From contig WBMV01005979.1 of the NCBI GenBank assembly GCA_013396655.1, positions 1,295,744 to 1,359,743 of the forward strand: DNA of 64,000 bases, written 5' to 3'. The notes under the pieces were generated by a model. The model was not told the DNA's origin, did no database searches, and saw only the letters and a program-made list of their open reading frames with translations. This document shows positions 25,170-38,538 of the stretch, in pieces (position 1 is the stretch's first letter; every line of letters starts with the position of its first letter). Position numbers and translations under genes: made by a program. The stretch comes from Campylorhamphus procurvoides. Its lineage: Eukaryota; Chordata; Aves; Passeriformes; Dendrocolaptidae.

Positions 25170-25836
25170 TAGCCCGGCCCTCATTGAAATGCGGCTCTTC
25201 ACACCAGCCTCTCCCAGGCGCTCTCCAGAGGGCGGCGCCGCCGCCGCTGTCCCCCCTCTCCCCCTCTCTCCATCTATCCGTCCCTCCCTCCCGTTGCGGT
25301 CCCGCTCTTCCATCGGCGCCGGAGCCGCTCCGGGCAGCGCGGGGGCCGGGGAAGCCACGCCGGCAACATCGGCCACGCTCCCAGCGGGCTCTCCCTGCGG
25401 GAATTTCGGGGCGCCCCGCGGGTCGCTGACCGCTCGGCTCATCCCTGAGCCCCACGGAGCCCCGGCAGCCAGACGTGCCCGGTCGGGAGATGCCTGTGCC
25501 CCAGGCAGGGCCGTGCCTGGCGGGGGGCAGCTGGCCCGACGTCCAAAAAGCGCCTTGAGAAGGAATTTTAGCAAATGTGTAAGCTGGCATTTCCATGACG
25601 CTCGCCTGGTGGCGGAGGACTGAAAGACCCCGCAGTCCCCATGGCAGGGCTTGGGTACTGAAGGTGGAATGGATGTGGAAATTAGGTATTAAAACCAGTG
25701 GAGCCATGCCTATTCACACCATTAGCTTAGTTACAGCTGACCTTGGAGGTGACTAACATCCACAGTTGCTACAGTTTTTATGCTTAAATTTCCCAGAAGC
25801 TGTATTTGCCCGAAGGCATCTCGGGCTTCATCTGAC

Positions 25837-25843
25837 TGAGTCA
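25837..25843. promoter_or_regulatory. AP-1/TRE-like site TGAGTCA upstream of the island
   Basis: TGAGTCA lies in the near-palindromic context TGACTGAGTCACTCA, about 200 bases beyond the upstream edge of the CpG island. A 7-bp match is common by chance. The extended symmetry makes it slightly more interesting. Confidence 0.3.
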
Positions 25844-27929
25844 CTCAACGCCTGAGCTCCCCGGGTCTTGGAGAATGTTTGCTAAGTCAACCTTCACACA
25901 AAAATTCAGCTGTAACTGATATTTCTCCTCATAGGTTTGGTTATTCTTCACTTTAATGTAAAATGGTTAAAACATTCTCGAGGTGAAGAATCTGTTTTGT
26001 TCTTTGCTCAACAAAGACTTCAACTCTCTTTTTGCCAGGTAGACAGCCCATGGTCCAGGGGGACATGGAAGGGAAGAAAACACAGTCTGTCCCTTCTGTT
26101 GAAGCTGCTACACTTTGAAAGAATTAAAAATGCATTAGATCAGAGAGAGGGAATTAGTCTATAACCTCGTGGTTATGGCACTCATTTGGAAAGGACAAAA
26201 GATGGCTTTGTGTGTCTGTATTACAGACCAATAATATATGTTTTATATCCATAAATCCAGAGACAATCAGTAGAGCAAGGACTTAAGCCCAGGGTGCCCT
26301 GCTCCCATTGATAGACCTCTAATCATGACAGAGGCTCCTGCTTAATCCATCTGAAGGCAAACGAAGCCTTCAGTCTACAAAAACTGTAAGAGGCTCAAAA
26401 GAACAAAAGGATGGAGCACTGTCTTTTCTTTTTCCCCTAGAGTAGTCCACATAGAGCCTCTTAGGAGACAGGAGATTCCCTGAAGAAGAAAAATTAATTG
26501 TTGCCTGGTCTTCATCATCCTGGAGTTCTTTAACCACTAAAGTATAGAGCAGAGATAGGAGCCTTCTGGGTACACTTTTTTCCCCTTGTTTTTGAAAGGT
26601 AAATGGCCACCTAAAACCTTCAGGAAAACCTCTGCTCAAAGGAGTAATAGCATTAAAATGCCTGAACATCAAAAAGCTTCAGAATTTAATGTACAATACT
26701 GTCCTCAGCATATTCTTACCATCTAGCTTAGTTTTCGTGGATCTTGTTCTAAGGCACTTAATTCTTCCCCTATGGTCAGTGGGGTGCAGAGTCACTTTAC
26801 TCTAAAGACTGTTGCTTTATACATGCAAGTTTCTAGAAAATTAGCACCTCCACACTGAGTATTTCAACAGCTGCATTGCTTTTTAGTCTATTGGTTTTGA
26901 AAACCTCTTGGTCTCTGTTTAAGCATAACAGATACAGTGATACTGGTAACGTTGGTATACTTTACGGACAATGGAAACTAATTTTAAAATAATTCTGATA
27001 GTCTTGCAACAAAACTCTATTCTTTAAATCACTTCTTTGTAGGTTGACAATCCAATGAAATATTCACGACCATCTTAAATCATAAGAAAACCAGGAGATC
27101 ACAAAGATTAGAGATGGAAAATGCTATCACGGTTCTGACAAAGGATTGCTGTTTAATGTTCTTCACTGCTATTTTGTCCAGTTCATTTTAAATGTCTTGG
27201 GTAATGGGGTTCTTCTTCCCAAAGGAGACATCTGTTCAAAGTTGAATTCTTCCAATTATAAGGAATTTTTTTCCGACTATCAGGTTAATGGAAGTTTCTT
27301 ATGTTTCAGCTCATTACTTTAGCTATAGTGCCCCGTGTTCACGTACATAATTTATTTCTCCCATTGGTGTTTACGTCTCTCTAACATGTATTATTTACGT
27401 CTAGCCTAAGTGTGCAAAATATTTCACAGATGTTCAAGGAAGGTCTACACTCCAACTGTATTTTTAAAAAAGAGAAGAGAATATAATAAAAATCAATAGA
27501 AAAGCATAAACACAACATCAAAGCATCTTTTAGAATGTGTTGTTTTGTTCATTTATAGTTCTGTGTCTAACATGAAGGCACAACAGCATACAGTCTGATT
27601 GCTTCTGTCAAGCATGTTTACACTACTTTTTAAAGCACTTTAAAATATGCTTTTTCTTTACCTTTTCTGCATGTGTTTGTTCTTCAGTTAAAACAATGCA
27701 ATTCTAAATAGCAACAAAGCTTAAAATAAAATTATTCAACAGTTTAATATAGTCACACTGTTAATAAAATATACTGTTTTTCTAGTACAAAATTGTCTTT
27801 CTTTTTTGGACAGAGTATTTTTGGACAGGTATTTTGTTTCCTGAGCCCACTGTAGTGCATCTTTATTAACCACAAAACAGTCACTTCTTAATCCCACTTT
27901 AGATAAAATAAGTAACTTGGACTTCTCAT

Positions 27930-28425
27930 CTCTGTTATTGTTAATCAGGATTTTCAGATCTAACAGTATTCCAGCAGTGCTCTTCTGAACACTTGTAATT
28001 TTTAAGCACCTTTATCAAAGTAGGATTGGACACAGTTATGTCACCACCCAACATTCTTGTATCTGAAGGCTGTACCAAATGCCTTGGAACATTGTTCTGG
28101 GATCTTCTCTTTAGATGCCTAACCACTGTGACTCCTAAATCCTTTTCAGAGTCACCACTTTCCAGGACACTGTCTCCAGTCTTCTAAACGTGACCTACAT
28201 TCTTTGTTCCTGCTGAATGACCTTGCATTCAGCTGCCTCAAAAAGCATGTTCAAATGATCCTGGCTTACTAAAGGTTGTCAATTTCCCTACAGAAAAACT
28301 GTTTTCTCTTTGCATTATTTAGTGCTTTATGCATTTGATGTCATCTGCAAATTTTACCATTAATGCTGTTAAATATTTCTTCAGACTGCTCATAAATTTA
28401 TGTAGTAGCAGAGGACTGCATTTTC
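27930..28425 (-). mobile_element. Ancient CR1/L3-type LINE fragment (reverse transcriptase C-terminal part)
   Basis: Read on the minus strand with several frame shifts, this shows eroded CR1-clade reverse transcriptase signals: VKFADDIKC near 28340, DSVLESGDSEKDLGVTVV near 28150, then QNNVPRHLVQ, and a tail like LKNYKCSEEHCWNTV. DNA blocks such as TTTGCAGATGACATCAAATG are typical. It is much more diverged than the other CR1 copies here, so it belongs to an older wave. Boundaries are approximate. Confidence 0.65.
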
Positions 28426-31400
28426 TAAAATGTGGGGCTCAATCCACCAAGGCAGCAGTGTCAAGGGTGTGTTTATAGCTCATTCCACTTCATGTCAGAG
28501 AGGCACTCAGCTCCCAGGATGCCAAACCAGGCAAAGGGAACTGGTGCTAGTGTCGTCGCATTTGCCCAGCTCAGCAAACAGCCTGTGCCAGCTCCCAGCA
28601 GGGATCTGAGCAACTGGAGCAGCAGCCGCCAGCTGGGCACTGCAGAGGCGTGGGGTGGGGTGGCAGAGTCCTGGCACCAGACACATGGTGGGAAAAACTC
28701 CCTTGTGGAAAAAGAACAGAACTCTACGAATTCCTCAGGATTACCCAAGGGTTGAAGATTAGCTGCTTATGGTTACTTTAGTAGATCTTCCATTTACCTG
28801 GGTTTTAATTAATTATTATGTGTTATACTGATTTTCTATAATGTTAATCACTTAATTAGAGTGATATACTGCTGTATGTCTGTTGCTTTACAGAAGCATA
28901 TGTCAATGTAGTCATCATTATCAATCATATTCAGCACTTTCACCCAGAAAGCTGCCTAATTTGACATGCTCATTGTCCCCAATCACACAATCATTTCCTG
29001 TATTGATTGCATCACGTATCAGGCCTGCAGTTGTTTTACCAGCTAGGGATTCCAGCATAGACAGAATTATATAACCGAGGTCTTATTTTTTATGTTGCCC
29101 AAATGTAATCCTAGCTTTATCCATGTTTTTTAATACTTCCTTAGCTTTCTTAGTTTCTTGAATAGCAGCTTTAATTATTCAGGCAGACCAGTAATAATTT
29201 CTTTTTAAAAAAACTCATGTATGAAAAATTATTTGCACATTATTTTAGGCAAAACCATATGACATTCCTGACTTGGATGGGACCACATTGTGCACATTTT
29301 ATGACCACATTGTGTTCTGCATTGTTATTGACAATGTCAACTGTTTCCTTCTAATAACAGTCCTATTATTTTGCTAGGATTAATTTTTTTCACAATATTT
29401 TATTTTTTTTAATTCCTCTCTCTCCTTAGTATTTCTGGCTATAAAACTTCGCACAGATAACTTCTCATCTGTCTGTTGTTGATATTTCACTTGTCCAAAC
29501 TTGCAATACTGGGCAAAAAATTTCTTTTATTATATTATCTGACCTTCTGTATTTCTCTTCAGCAAGGCTGCATTTAAAAAAAGACATTATCCTCTCTAAT
29601 CGTGCAACTGGATCTTTGAATCTGGTAAAATGGTTCACTGTTAAAGACTTTTTTCTCATTTATTTGCTTATTACTGATTTCTGCAAGAAATTCATCTTTT
29701 TACATTACAGACTGGGAATTAATTTTCTTCACATACTTCAGATATAATTACATGCTGGTCATTGGATAAAACATTCTTAAAGTGACTTCTACATGTTTGT
29801 CCACTGGAAAGAGATTCCGGTGTAAAGTGAACACACTTGATTTGGAAAATTATTTTATTTCATTTTCTGATTTTCCACAGATATTTTTTAATTCCATCAA
29901 AAAAAGACATGGTTTATCAGACTTATATCTCTTATTTTTCTTTCAGATGTTGTTGAGATGTTTCAGATACTATTATTATTTCAGGTATTATTAATTACAT
30001 GTTTAAAGAACTGTTTTCTGATTTGATTTGCTTGCCCTTATTGGTTAACAAATTGAACCTAAAACCCTCTCATTTGGGATTATCAGTAATAAATGAACCA
30101 TCCGTGTGGCAGGTCAAATCCTACCTGTGAAACAGCTCCATCCATCTCCAAAATATGCTCCATCATCACATAGTATAGAAAGATATATATCTGAGCAACT
30201 GTTCCTGTAATCTTTCTGCTTTCCAGATTGCCAAGAAGCCAAATTAGAATAATTCTGAAGTGCAGAATCTGAATTTTTGCTGGTCTTTGGTTCAAACTAA
30301 CTAAACTGAATTGATATTCTTTGCTGCCTGGTAACCTTTAGCAGCAGCATTTTAAATAATTTAGAATATGTATGTTAACAATAACCTCAATTCAATCTCA
30401 GTAGTATTCACATGCTCAGAGCTGAAGACTTGGGGACCATCTTTTTCATTTGGAGAGAAAGCTGGAATGTTTTATGAATATAAATGCACAAACTGGTTTT
30501 TTGAATTACCTAAGAAGAGCACGTGGTAGTTTTGTTTACCAGTGTTTTAAAAGTAAGTCAAGCAGTGTCTGCCGAGTTCCACACCTCCTGTTACAAACTG
30601 AATCAGATCCTTAGGGCATTTCTCGGAGTGAGGATTTGGATGCCATCCTCTCTCGCAGTTCATTCACGGTTAGGGGTGTAAGGTAACAGCTGATATTGTA
30701 ACTAGACTACCACTTCTCATGCAGGTTGTGTACTATGGAGGGATGCTGGTCTGCTCCTTGCATGGTCTGTAAAGGCTCCCTCACTGATGGTCCTTCCACT
30801 CAATCACCTAATGACAAAGAACAGCAGAGGGTAAAATTAATTCCATTGCATTTAATTAAAGATTTAACTGCATTATGACTGAAAGTCAAATTCTGATTAA
30901 TTTAGAGGTGATTCAACCTCCAAACTGTCATGGCAATCTTAGATATTTCAGCCTGTCTAATACCATCACTGCATGAACAAATAGTAAGTATTGTTTTAAG
31001 GTGCTGAGCAGGAAATAATTTTACCTCCAAATTATTGAAAATAAAGTTCTAGAGAAATACTATTTAATAACATCTCTGTTGATGCTAATTTAGCTATGCT
31101 TAACCACCATAAGTTGTGCACTGCTTTAAGTTTCATCAGGAAAAAGACAACCAAAATGATCACAGATATCAATCCTAAATATTACTAAGGAAAAACAAAG
31201 GTAAGTATACAAGCAGTAATAATTTTAGTTCTGATACACCAGACTATTTTACTGACAGTGTTTTACTGAGGGAGTAATTGTGACTCGTGTGGTAACGTGG
31301 CTCAAGGTAAAATCAGATCAAAGCATAATATTCCACAGTCATCACAGATTGTGTCAGGAATGCACAGATACGCAGAGGAAAAAGAATGAACTTTAGAGGC

Positions 31401-34400
31401 TCTTTGAGAGACTAAACAGCCTGTATGTGGAGAGAGCAACTTAACATAGACTGATAGTCTTCTCACCTTCCCCTGAAGAAAGAATTTAAATGCCTAACAG
31501 TGGACTCAGACTTTAGATACACGACTGAAATCAGCCCAACATGCTACCCTTCTGGACAGTTCCAGATACCTCCAGTTCTACTGCACCAAGCTAGAATTAC
31601 CCAAAAGTTCATTAAAACCTTGAGCCTGAAAAGTCTTCATCCAGTCTAAATGACAATGAATGACAATGATCAATAATGATTAAAAATTAAATATTGTTGA
31701 GAGCAGCTGTTTTTAAATCACCCGTTAGAAAATGTAAGTCAAAAGCTCTGGGCTGGGGGGTTTTCTGTAATTTTGAAATTTTTTGGATTGTCAGCTCAGT
31801 CCATTGATAAGAAATAAGACCACTGTTATCAATATGGTAACTATATCTGTGTGGGGAAATTAATGAGGTTTAGAAGAGAGTAGGGTAGCTGGCTGATAAC
31901 TCTTTTTCTGCTTGTCCCCATGATCACATCTTGAAGGTTTAGGTAAAGTCGAAATGACATACATTCACATATAGCCTTAAACATGAATTTTGATAAAAAG
32001 AGCCTATTGCCATTAATAGCTATAAAGAACTCATAGACAAATCTTAAGATTACGTTCAAACCATTGTTGATAGTCAGGAAAGTAGTATTAAGAAAGTTAA
32101 TCCACATGGTCTTAGATAGTAACAAAACAAAATCTAATTTGCCATGAAAGTGGAATTCAGAGTCCTCTATTTTGAAGAACTAATTAATTTTGCTTTAGTA
32201 TACAAAAGTTTATTGTGAAATATCCCTTGAAAATTTATGAAGGGCTGTTTTACATAAGCAGAATTACACCTCTTTAAAGATCCTTAAATTATGCATGGTT
32301 TGTGAAGCTTCAATAAAGGAAGTTATTGCGAAAAAGCAGCATTTCTTTAGGCTTAGCAATTAATGTTGCAGTAAATTATGACATTAAAATTTGTCCTTTC
32401 TTTCTTCCTTTTTGGGTGGTATAGGCCTAGGGGAAAGTGCCTCCAAACAATTATTCTTGGGTTTTTTCCTGTTTAATTTATCAGAGTTATTACATTTAGA
32501 ATTATTTAAACAACAGAAAACCCACTTCTCACTTTTAAGAAGTTGGCTGTGTTTTGATGCTCTGGAACGCCTTTGTGGAAGGAATCAGACATTAAGTAGA
32601 TATGGGGACCCAGCAGCTCTCACAGGAGCTAGTTTCAACCATCTTCCAATCTTGTTAATTACAGAGTTATCAGAGGAGAGGAAGATCTCCTCTGTTCTTT
32701 CATTTGTCAAGTTCCTTTTCAAGTATTTCTAATGCCTTAATTATACGTCCATTGTAAGAGATCTTTCACAGTGATGCCAATAGTTTCATGGTAGATTGTT
32801 TTCCCAGCAAAGCCAGGTGAAAAACTTAAGCATTAATTTTTCACTCCATAACACTGCAGTCTAGTGTGAGGGTAAAATCTCACTTTTCTAAGTGGTAAGT
32901 TACTTTGGGAGTTGAAGAGTAACCACTGTCAAGGTTTCACGGAAATCTTCAGCTAATCATTTTTGTTGTTGTTCTTGCTCTGAGTCTGTCTTTATTTATG
33001 CTCTGTGGAATCTTACAGCTCTCCTATCCTTCAATCAGTCTCAGAACTGAAGTATTCTATCATCCATAACTTACTGAAAAGGTTGGATGAGTTTGAGTAC
33101 CTTTGGGATTTTGTATCCAGTAGACATGAGAACTATCTCACAATGAAACAGATCCTGCCTCTCCTCTTTATCTCTGTCTGTACTTCATGCATTCACGTAG
33201 TACAGCGCTTTGCTTTCCTAGTCTGACTATCATGTTCCTCAGATGATATCCTAGCTCTGCAGTTACCTCCTTCCCTCCCTTCCTCCCTCTGCTCGATCAC
33301 ATGCTATAAGGTGCCAGACACATCCCACACCATATGCCAATCTGTAGTGCTCTCTTATGCACAGAAGAAGGAAGATAATTAAGGAATGTATGAAGATGTG
33401 GATCCTTGTTAAAAACAAAGTAGAGTTTACTTTGCAGAAGAAATAAAGCCCTTAGAAAGAGTTTTGTTTTAAAAACCAATCTGAAGGTATGTTTACATTC
33501 CTTTAAGACATACAATTTTGTGATGGTCATCTATAAAGCCTTGGTTTTATCCAAAAATACTGAAAGTTTGGACTATATCTCAGTTTTGTTATTGAAAACT
33601 TTTTTCTTCCTCTGTCTTGCAGGGTCTTTTTTTTTCACCCTGCTATCATTCTTTCAGCCTGTGTTCTCAAGCTATGGCTCTTCTGGCCTTGTCTTCTCAA
33701 CAAGAGTCTCCAGGACCTATGGCTGTGGTCATTGACCCTTAACAGCTTATATGTTTGTTAGAATGCTGACATTGAGAAAATTTCTTTTCTGTTTCCTCAG
33801 GCACAGTGCTGCCAGATCACTCTGAGTATAGCAAACATCCCATTAACCAAGCACTAGACATAATCTCTCTCAGAACAGCACTAAATTTAACATGGTCATT
33901 AAAAAATACTGCTAGGGATTCATCTCATAGACCTGCTACTATTCTGCTGCCTACAAAATAAAAGACTAGCGCACCATCTTAATTATGCCAAATAAGTACG
34001 AGTTGCAATCAGAGACTCTTAAGATACATTTACTCCAGAAGCTGAGGGGAGTGTATGAAAAGGGGAGGGAACTAAAATGAAGTTGATAATAAAGCTGAGA
34101 TTTTCCTTACTATGCATGTTACCATGTCAACCTGAGTTATGCAGCATCACATTTGAGATTTATTCAAGACCCCTTCAAAAGCTTAGCAACTAACCAGGAT
34201 ATTATAGATGGATTTTCAGCTGATTTTGACATCTTTTGCATGATAAATACTACTTAAACACATTCTTTTTCTGGTTTAATATCAAATACAACTGAGCAAA
34301 TGTTTAATTATATCCATGCAGATGGTTTGTTATGTAAGAGATAATTACTTGTCCCACTTTGAAAGTACTAAACCATGCAGAAAACATGAGGGTCAATCAT

Positions 34401-35137
34401 TTTAAGATTGCAAGTAACTTAATATAAAGTATTATTTCTTGCACATAGCAGAGAAAAACATGAAACCTCAATATCCTATATGTGTATGAGTTTTGAATTG
34501 TCTAACAAGTATTCTTTTAAGTTACTACGTGAATATTTCCTCTGTTCCCTCTTAAAATTAGCATGGCTTTCCACTGCTGTCTGGCACTGATCTAAAGCCT
34601 TTTATTGAAAACTGAACAATGTAAAATTTGACAGCTAATCTTTCAGAAAAAGGACTTTACTTAATTCTTAAGTAGTTGAGTATACTGTCTTTATAATTTA
34701 AAACCTCTTACATATGTTATGAGGAGTATTAGTTCCATTTTCAGCATCTTAGATTTGAGCATCATCTAAGCTGGTACACAACAGAAGTTGGTAGATAGAA
34801 GCTGTTTAAGAATTAAAGAATTACAGTATTTTTACCTGTTTCCCATGTTACTTGAGCTATTTAATTTCTTGAGGAAAAAAAGGTGCAAAAAATATGCTTC
34901 AAAAGCAAAATAAAAATATCAGCCTGTAATTGTTTAAATTTGCATTCTTAGTAAAGAACCTGGACGATTATTTTTTTATTATTTTTTTTAGTAAAACACT
35001 GTATTAAAATAAACCCAGAAGTGATTGCACAACACCATGATAATCACTTTGCTAGATAAAAATCACCAATAATGTAAAAGTGTTTAAAAACAGTTTATCA
35101 TCAGATGTAGGAAGTTCCCTTACTTTTAAGACAGATG

Positions 35138-35497
35138 CTAAAATAAATTGTTTCCAAAGCAACAGAATGAATGGAGTTTAATCAGTAGCTCATCTTGCCT
35201 ATATTGATTCTTTGATTTCCAGTGGTGAGTGAGCTTCTTAGTCTTTTCCTCAGCACAGACACAAATACCCTTTTCTCTCCCCAGCTGCCTCACCTCATAA
35301 GGAATTTTGAGGAATTCAAGGTACTTGAGCTCTTTCCTCCAGTCCAATTTGATTAGAGTTTCCAGTGGCTGCAGATGATCAGGAGGCAGCTGATGGATTT
35401 GCTCACCAACAGTAGCAAGCTGACAGTGATCCTCTAGAGAGTATGAAGAGTCTCTTGGGAAAATAAGTGATCCACACCTTAGCACTGCCAAAAACAT
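35138..35497 (-). other. Unrecognised 119-codon open frame
   Basis: The deduced protein includes GEQIHQLPPDHLQPLETLIK and LKYLEFLKIPYEVRQLG, which look more protein-like than the surrounding frames. A possible internal donor CCTTATGAG|GTGAGG would end an exon after IPYE. A possible acceptor is TTTTTGGCAG near 35488. I cannot assign a family. It lies 0.8 kb downstream, in transcription sense, of the adenylyl-cyclase-like segment, so both might be parts of one old locus. It may equally be chance. Confidence 0.2.
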
Positions 35498-36342
35498 GTT
35501 GAAAGTTCAGGAAGGTACTCAGTTTGACAGTATTTACTCCATACTTTAGAAGAGCTAATTTTCAACTGAGCATTTTTGAATTTTCTGTGTTTCATATCTT
35601 TAGCTGGATCAGTGCAGAAAACCTCTGTCTCATCAAATGTCTGACAGACAGACCCCTATATGCAATCCCTGCATACTCCTTGGGCAGCTCAGCATGTTCC
35701 CCAAACACCTATAATCTCAGCAAGAATATTGTCTTCTTATGCTACTTCATATTCCAAAATGAAAGTAGGACTACAGAATAATCAACATTCCCCTCTGGCT
35801 TACTTAAATTATGTTACATCTGCAGGCTGATGGCATGCAGGACCATAACCTTAATACCTACTTACTAGTTACTCAAAGATGTAATACCTAGACTATGCTT
35901 TCAGGGATTCCATATTTTATCTAATCCCTGGTGATCCTGGATACAGAAATATTCCACCAGGCAGCAGGTATCTGAACCCAGGAGAAACCCATGACTTGTG
36001 TTGTCTTCTGTTTTCTATCATTTCTTTGGCAAATGGAAATAGGGAGCAAGAGGGAGAAGGAAGCAAAGGGCAAAGGTGGATTAGAAAGAAAGAAAAAATC
36101 AGAATAATAATTGGTTTTCATTTGTGTGAATAGTTTTGAAAAATGTACCTATACCAAATTTTGTACTTTTGGCAGGCTTATGAGATAAAAATAATATTGT
36201 TAGAAGTTGATAGTTGTATTTTGCAAAGGATCTGAAGTGACCCTAAACAAACAACAAAGGATTAATTCCATAGTAAGGTGAATCCTTGAATAACTGGGAC
36301 AAAAAATGCTTTTTTCTCCTTTCTAATTCAACAGGGATTCCT

Positions 36343-36566
36343 TTATTGTTGTTGGACATCCTTCAGCTTCCCCACGGCCACATACTGTACAGTGCAAAGC
36401 TGGAAGAATTGCCCTAGATTCTGCACCTTTTCTGCGGTTCTCTCTGTGTAAGGAGCCATGAAAACTGCAGGAAACAACATTGTAATAGTGATTTTCCTGA
36501 ACTCCCTGCAGAGTTTTTGGTGTTCATACTTTTTCATTCTCAAGCTAGTGAGGAGACACAAAGCTC
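36343..36566 (-). pseudogene. Candidate exon resembling the second cyclase domain of soluble adenylyl cyclase (ADCY10-like), probably a relic
   Basis: A strong acceptor (CTTTTATCCTTTCTCACTCAG) opens a 73-codon frame ending in TAA, which overlaps AATAAA. The deduced peptide has REFRKITITMLFPAVF and then TAEKVQNLGQFFQLCTVQY, followed by VAVGKLKDV. From memory this follows the start of the C2 catalytic domain of soluble adenylyl cyclase (ELR.VTI.FVNL.F, an amphipathic helix, then a QG..NKV..FDKG block). The match ends before the FDKG segment, where this copy reads KDVQQQ and stops. A splice acceptor implies a genomic rather than processed copy. No neighbouring cyclase exons were recognised, so it is most likely an isolated fragment. 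The similarity is weak and could be coincidence. Confidence 0.3.
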
Positions 36567-36860
36567 CTGAGTGAGAAAGGATAAAACAAGCACAAAGCTG
36601 GGGGAATTAAAAAGAGGAAACAAAGTAAAGATAGTCCTTTAGAATACATGCTGCAGGTTATAGTATTATGACTGTGTCTGATGATATTTTGTGTGTAAAA
36701 AGACACTGATCTAATCAGTAGGAATGTGTGCTCTTATGTGTATCTGCTATCATATGCTCTCACAGCTATCCGCAAGTTAAAATAAAAATGGTTAGAGGTT
36801 TTAAAGAGCGCTAATTAGCACCTATGTTGGATCAGTCCCATTTATATTTCACAGTGTGCC

Positions 36861-36922
36861 AAATTAAAACAAAAAAAAACCCAAAACAAAACAAACAAAA
36901 AAAAACAAACAAAAAAACCCCC
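36861..36922 (+). repeat. A-rich tract with AAAC units
   Basis: About 60 bases of AAAC and A-run sequence, ending in CCCCC. Simple sequence with no associated element. Confidence 0.8.
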
Positions 36923-38361
36923 AAGGTGCAGTGTGTCTTCCAAACGTGAGAAAAGCAAGTTTATGAGATGATACCTTAAACAAATCATATATGTGGGGTT
37001 TTTTGTTATAAGATAGTACAGCTTAAAATCTCTCCCTTAGGCACATAAGGAGTCCCAGAACATTATCCCACAAGTATAATCCAGCAGATTATAAAGCAGA
37101 ACAAGTACATTCCTGACTTTATGAAAAGTTAGATATGCATATGTGCTAGGAATTGAGGGACTGCATAGCTATATTGCAAAGAGGGAGTGATAACAAAGAG
37201 GTGGGAGCTAAGAGGAAGAAACAGGCTGCTGTGTTGAAAACTGAGGGGGAGAATGGTTATATAAAAATGACAGACAAGGTACTGCCTACAAACCTGATAT
37301 AAGAAGATATACTTTGGGGACAATAAGTGTGATAATGAGAGATAAACAGGAAAAGGATATATACATACACCATGTACACACATCAGGCACAATGCAAAAT
37401 AGGACCAGGGAGGTCAACTGTTTAGTGTTTGTACAGATCCTCTTATGTTGAATATCCCAGCCTCTCCACCCTTTTTCATGTGAGTTTCTTATATAGATTT
37501 TTTTTTCTTGGATACAAGAATGGGGATAAAATTCAAAGGAAAGCAAATTTCCTAGTTTGGGGGGTTTTGTTTCCCTTTAGATTGTTTTAAAATTGAAATA
37601 TAATGCAGCATCCTCAAAGGGAATTCAGTCTATCCCAAGCAATCATAAATCTATCTCTCAGAGAGCCATGGTTAGACCTGTAACTTATAAAATAGATGCT
37701 GTTTGAGAAGTACAGCCTATTGGTTTCTCAGGCTTTCATTTGAAAATATTTGCCATGGTGTATTTTGTGCAATACTTGCAAGCATATGATTACTATCTTA
37801 ACAGTGCTAAAGAAAATACTTCCATTTATTTTATGATTCAGTATATTGCACTGGTGGCCCTTTGCATGTGACTGTAATACAAATGGCATATAAATAACCC
37901 CTGAAAGCTTGGGGGGTTATACACAAGATATCCTTTTTATTCTTAGTCTCAGTTTATGTTGTATTCAGGGAGTTCTCACTCTTGCAATTATTAGGTTATG
38001 TGCAGGCTATTAAGGCATTTACAAAATTAACAGTTCTATTATACTACAATTGGCGACTGGTATGAGTTGTTAATCAAAGCTGTGGAAATAAGTACTGTGT
38101 GATAGTAGGAGAAAGGAGTATGTCTGCACATTCATGTCTGCCTCTCCCAACTAAGCACTCTGGAAACCCTGTTGTGACATAATGCCCAGGCATTACAGAG
38201 GGGACATAGTTGTGTCTTGCCATGACCAGCAGAAGGCCAACCTTTATTCTTTTGGTGCCACAATTCTGAGTTAAAGGACTCAGTGCAGAATCATGGTACC
38301 AGGTCTGTCACAAGTAATGGCAGACAGCATCTTCTCAGCTTAGTTTCTACCTTGGATCCTC

Positions 38362-38538
38362 CTAAAGCTTTAATCCTAAAGCTTGTCCTTCATCCTGCTG
38401 CGCCTCTGTGGTCCTCAGATACTGTTTAATTGTGTCTTTTGCTTCTGTCATCCAGGTAGAATATACCAGTGAAGTATTCTTACATATTCTTGACAGCAGG
38501 CTCAGAGAGTCTCTTCTGCCTTCTTTGCAGGCACAGGT
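38362..38538 (-). other. Candidate terminal coding exon, family unknown
   Basis: A very good acceptor (TATTGTATTTTATTGCAG) opens phase 0 into 58 codons ending in TAG. The peptide begins TCACKEGRRDSLSLLSRIC and ends TEAQQDEGQALGLKL. It is hydrophilic and helix-like (WMTEAKDTIKQYLRTTEAQQ). An alternative donor, GAATAT|GTAAGA, exists 55 nt in. I recognise no family and no upstream partner exon. It shares its strand with DCLK1 and the other candidate exons nearby. Confidence 0.2.

Larger units (their letters stand above)
24587..25640 (-). promoter_or_regulatory. DCLK1: GC-rich CpG island, DCLK1 long-isoform promoter
   Basis: About 1 kb of very GC-rich sequence dense in CpG stands out sharply from AT-rich flanks. 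It lies 3 kb upstream of the first coding exon, where the promoter of full-length DCLK1 is expected. No convincing TATA box is placed relative to a start site. An octamer ATGCAAAT on the sense strand at 25169-25162 sits in the middle. Long open frames in all directions here (up to 354 codons) arise from the base composition and have no recognisable protein signature. The island could also drive a divergent plus-strand transcript, but I see no sequence evidence for one. Confidence 0.85.
25641..35137. other. DCLK1 upstream flank, mostly featureless
   Basis: AT-rich intergenic sequence upstream of the DCLK1 promoter. The only element I recognise is an old CR1-type reverse transcriptase remnant (27930-28425). 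Open frames here are short and match no family I know. A CT-rich run lies near 33270. Conserved enhancers could be hidden here but cannot be told from sequence alone. Confidence 0.6.

Noticed and set aside
24643..25707. Long overlapping open frames in the CpG island (354, 214, 168 and 160 codons)
   Set aside because: They occur on both strands and in several frames at once, are Ala/Arg/Gly/Pro-rich and show no domain. This is the expected effect of GC-rich sequence with few stop codons.
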